This document shows, one piece after another, positions 13,458 through 14,308 of a DNA stretch of 14,308 nucleotides. Below the pieces are notes generated by a model. It was not told the DNA's origin and searched no databases. It saw only the letters and a list, made by a program, of their open reading frames with translations. Origin of the DNA: an uncultured Alphaproteobacteria bacterium. Its GTDB lineage: Bacteria; Pseudomonadota; Alphaproteobacteria; Rhizobiales; Rhizobiaceae. The translations under genes and the position numbers were made by a program. The stretch is taken from NCBI GenBank assembly GCA_929200335.1, contig CAKMZG010000023.1:5065-19372 (forward strand). Direction: 5' to 3'. The number at the start of each line of letters is the position of its first letter. The first letter of the stretch is position 1.

Positions 13458-14189
13458 TTAAATTTTAGATGCTAATTTTTGAATAGCTTCAGACTGAGCT
13501 AATTCTTTAATAGTTTCTTCTAATAGTTGCGATGCATCTGCTTCATTAGCCACCTCTGTAAAAGCAGTAATTAAATTAAAATAAAATTTTTTATCACCTG
13601 TCAAACGATGCCAAAAATTTTGACCTACGATGACGGGAAAATGATGTTTTCTCTCAATATTTTTATAATTAGCACTTAATTGTTCATTTTCGCCATAGAT
13701 CACACCCACAATCAAATCATTAAGGCCAATGTCTAAATTATTTGTACGTGCAAGATTTCGCACACCGTCAAAATGCTGTTTTATTGTTTCCACATCATCT
13801 TTATTAATAGTATTTGGCCCTGCCTTTAACTGACAATATTTTTTCTTGCCATCAACCGCATCAATAAATTCAATGTCAATGCCATTAACCACGCTACCAA
13901 GTGAACCTAAAACATCATTTGTAAACTTCTGAATATTGCTACCAAAAGATGTAGATATGGATTGCCCTAACACACGTGGATAAATCAAAGCCTTTGCAAT
14001 GCTTTCAGCTGAGGAATTTCCAGTTAGAAAGTTTGCTAAATACATAATAAGAAAAGGATTAATTTTAAATTCTTTAATATTTTGTAATTTGGCTGTATTT
14101 TTAATATGATTTTCAACCAAAACATCACGAAACCAAGTTTGAGCTTTTTTTAATATCTCATTATTATCTAATTTTTGTATAGCGTTCAT
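13458..14189 (-). CDS. Type II restriction endonuclease, PD-(D/E)XK, TdeIII/PmeII-like
   Basis: This 243-residue protein looks like a type II restriction endonuclease. A helical N-terminal part contains NPFLIMYLANFLTG (44-57) and YPRVLGQSISTSFGSNIQ (70-87). The nuclease core has GIDIEF (D105), a strand with KKKYCQLKAGPNTINKDDVE, in which Q120-x-K122 would complete a D...QxK site, and then HFDGVRNLARTNN, LIVGVIYGE and PVIVGQNFWHRLTGDK. The KxGPNxxNK pattern and the late VGxxFW-(x)3-GD motif recall TdeIII and PmeII-type enzymes. If TdeIII-like, the target might be GGNCC, but this is from memory and not established. The gene is visibly richer in A+T than dut and is divergent from the gene starting at 14257, an arrangement usual for restriction-modification pairs. 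The ribosome site before the ATG at 14189 is poor. Confidence 0.75.
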   Translation of the reverse strand: MNAIQKLDNNEILKKAQTWFRDVLVENHIKNTAKLQNIKEFKINPFLIMYLANFLTGNSSAESIAKALIYPRVLGQSISTSFGSNIQKFTNDVLGSLGSVVNGIDIEFIDAVDGKKKYCQLKAGPNTINKDDVETIKQHFDGVRNLARTNNLDIGLNDLIVGVIYGENEQLSANYKNIERKHHFPVIVGQNFWHRLTGDKKFYFNLITAFTEVANEADASQLLEETIKELAQSEAIQKLASKI

Positions 14190-14263
14190 ATTTATCTTTA
14201 CAAATCACCTAAAATTATTATGGTAACCAATGTAAGGTTTTGTAAGGTTTTAACCCATGGTTA
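14190..14263. promoter_or_regulatory. Divergent spacer of the restriction module with operator-like repeats
   Basis: The spacer between the two divergent genes contains TGGT-A-ACCA (14221-14229), an exact 10-base tandem repeat of TGTAAGGTTT (14231-14240 and 14241-14250), and the inverted repeat TAACC-CAT-GGTTA (14251-14263). The last overlaps the start codon at 14257. The second tandem copy supplies an AAGG ribosome site nine bases before that ATG. Control of both genes by a protein bound here is a reasonable inference. Confidence 0.45.
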
Positions 14264-14308
14264 CTAAAAAATATTATACCGTTGCCCAAATAGCTGATTT
14301 ATTATCAG
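14257..14308 (+). CDS. 5' end of a helix-turn-helix protein (partial)
   Basis: Only 17 codons are in the window: MVTKKYYTVAQIADLLS. The YYTVAQIADLLS start is typical of MerR/excisionase-type (HTH_17) domains, where it forms the first helices. Such domains occur at the N-terminus of some DNA methyltransferases and in stand-alone controllers or excisionases. Lying divergent from a restriction endonuclease, the gene is most plausibly its modification methylase with a self-regulating N-terminal domain, or a controller protein. Neither can be confirmed because the window ends. AAGG (14244-14247) is a good ribosome site. Confidence 0.5.
   Translation, partial: MVTKKYYTVAQIADLLS

Noticed and set aside
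14190..14256. CRISPR-like or attachment-site repeat in the divergent spacer
   Set aside because: Only two adjacent 10-base copies exist, with no spacers, integrase gene or tRNA nearby.
1..14308. tRNA, rRNA, insertion sequence or CRISPR array
   Set aside because: I saw no cloverleaf-like segment, transposase frame, terminal inverted repeats or spaced repeats anywhere in the window.

Overview
The window reads as chromosomal DNA of an AT-rich alphaproteobacterium, most likely of the Hyphomicrobiales (Rhizobiales) type. The pointers are an infC that starts on ATT with the N-terminus usual in this class, an alpha/beta hydrolase near infC, an XdhA/XdhB pair whose active-site numbering fits the Rhodobacter enzyme, a PuuE-UraD fusion, and a small DUF1344-like exported protein, a family I know mainly from rhizobia and Brucella. 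I cannot name the genus.

Positions 1-1510 (minus strand) hold the translation genes infC, rpmI and rplT. infC has its own good promoter and an ATT start that makes it 46 codons longer than its first ATG would. A strong hairpin terminator follows it, and then a second promoter with a long, possibly structured leader drives rpmI-rplT. Positions 1573-3585 carry a divergent pair: a family 4 glycosyltransferase (minus) and an ABHD10-like serine hydrolase (plus). A 1-Cys (Prx6-type) peroxiredoxin follows at 3700-4341.

Positions 4344-10809 are a purine-degradation island. A fused allantoinase/OHCU decarboxylase (minus) is divergent from a tight operon hiuH-xdhA-xdhB-xdhC (plus). Together they cover hypoxanthine/xanthine to urate and 5-hydroxyisourate to allantoate. 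The urate oxidase step between them is not encoded in the window. An M20D amidohydrolase (10801-11967, minus) converges on xdhC with a 9-bp overlap.

Positions 11968-12320 are a 353-bp gene-free stretch with nested inverted repeats. It is followed by a small exported DUF1344-like protein, a small XRE-type DNA-binding protein and, convergent to it, dUTPase (dut).

Positions 13386-14308 look like an accessory insertion. They hold a PD-(D/E)XK type II restriction endonuclease (minus), visibly richer in A+T than dut, and the first 17 codons of a divergent gene with a helix-turn-helix-like N-terminus, plausibly its methyltransferase or controller. The spacer between them holds an exact 10-bp tandem repeat and an operator-like inverted repeat over the divergent start codon. 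Between the endonuclease and dut, a short reading frame overlaps the dut start as ATGA. It may be the 3' remnant of a gene cut off by the insertion. Apart from this edge module and the structured spacer, the window holds known families, and I see no clear evidence of a wholly new system.
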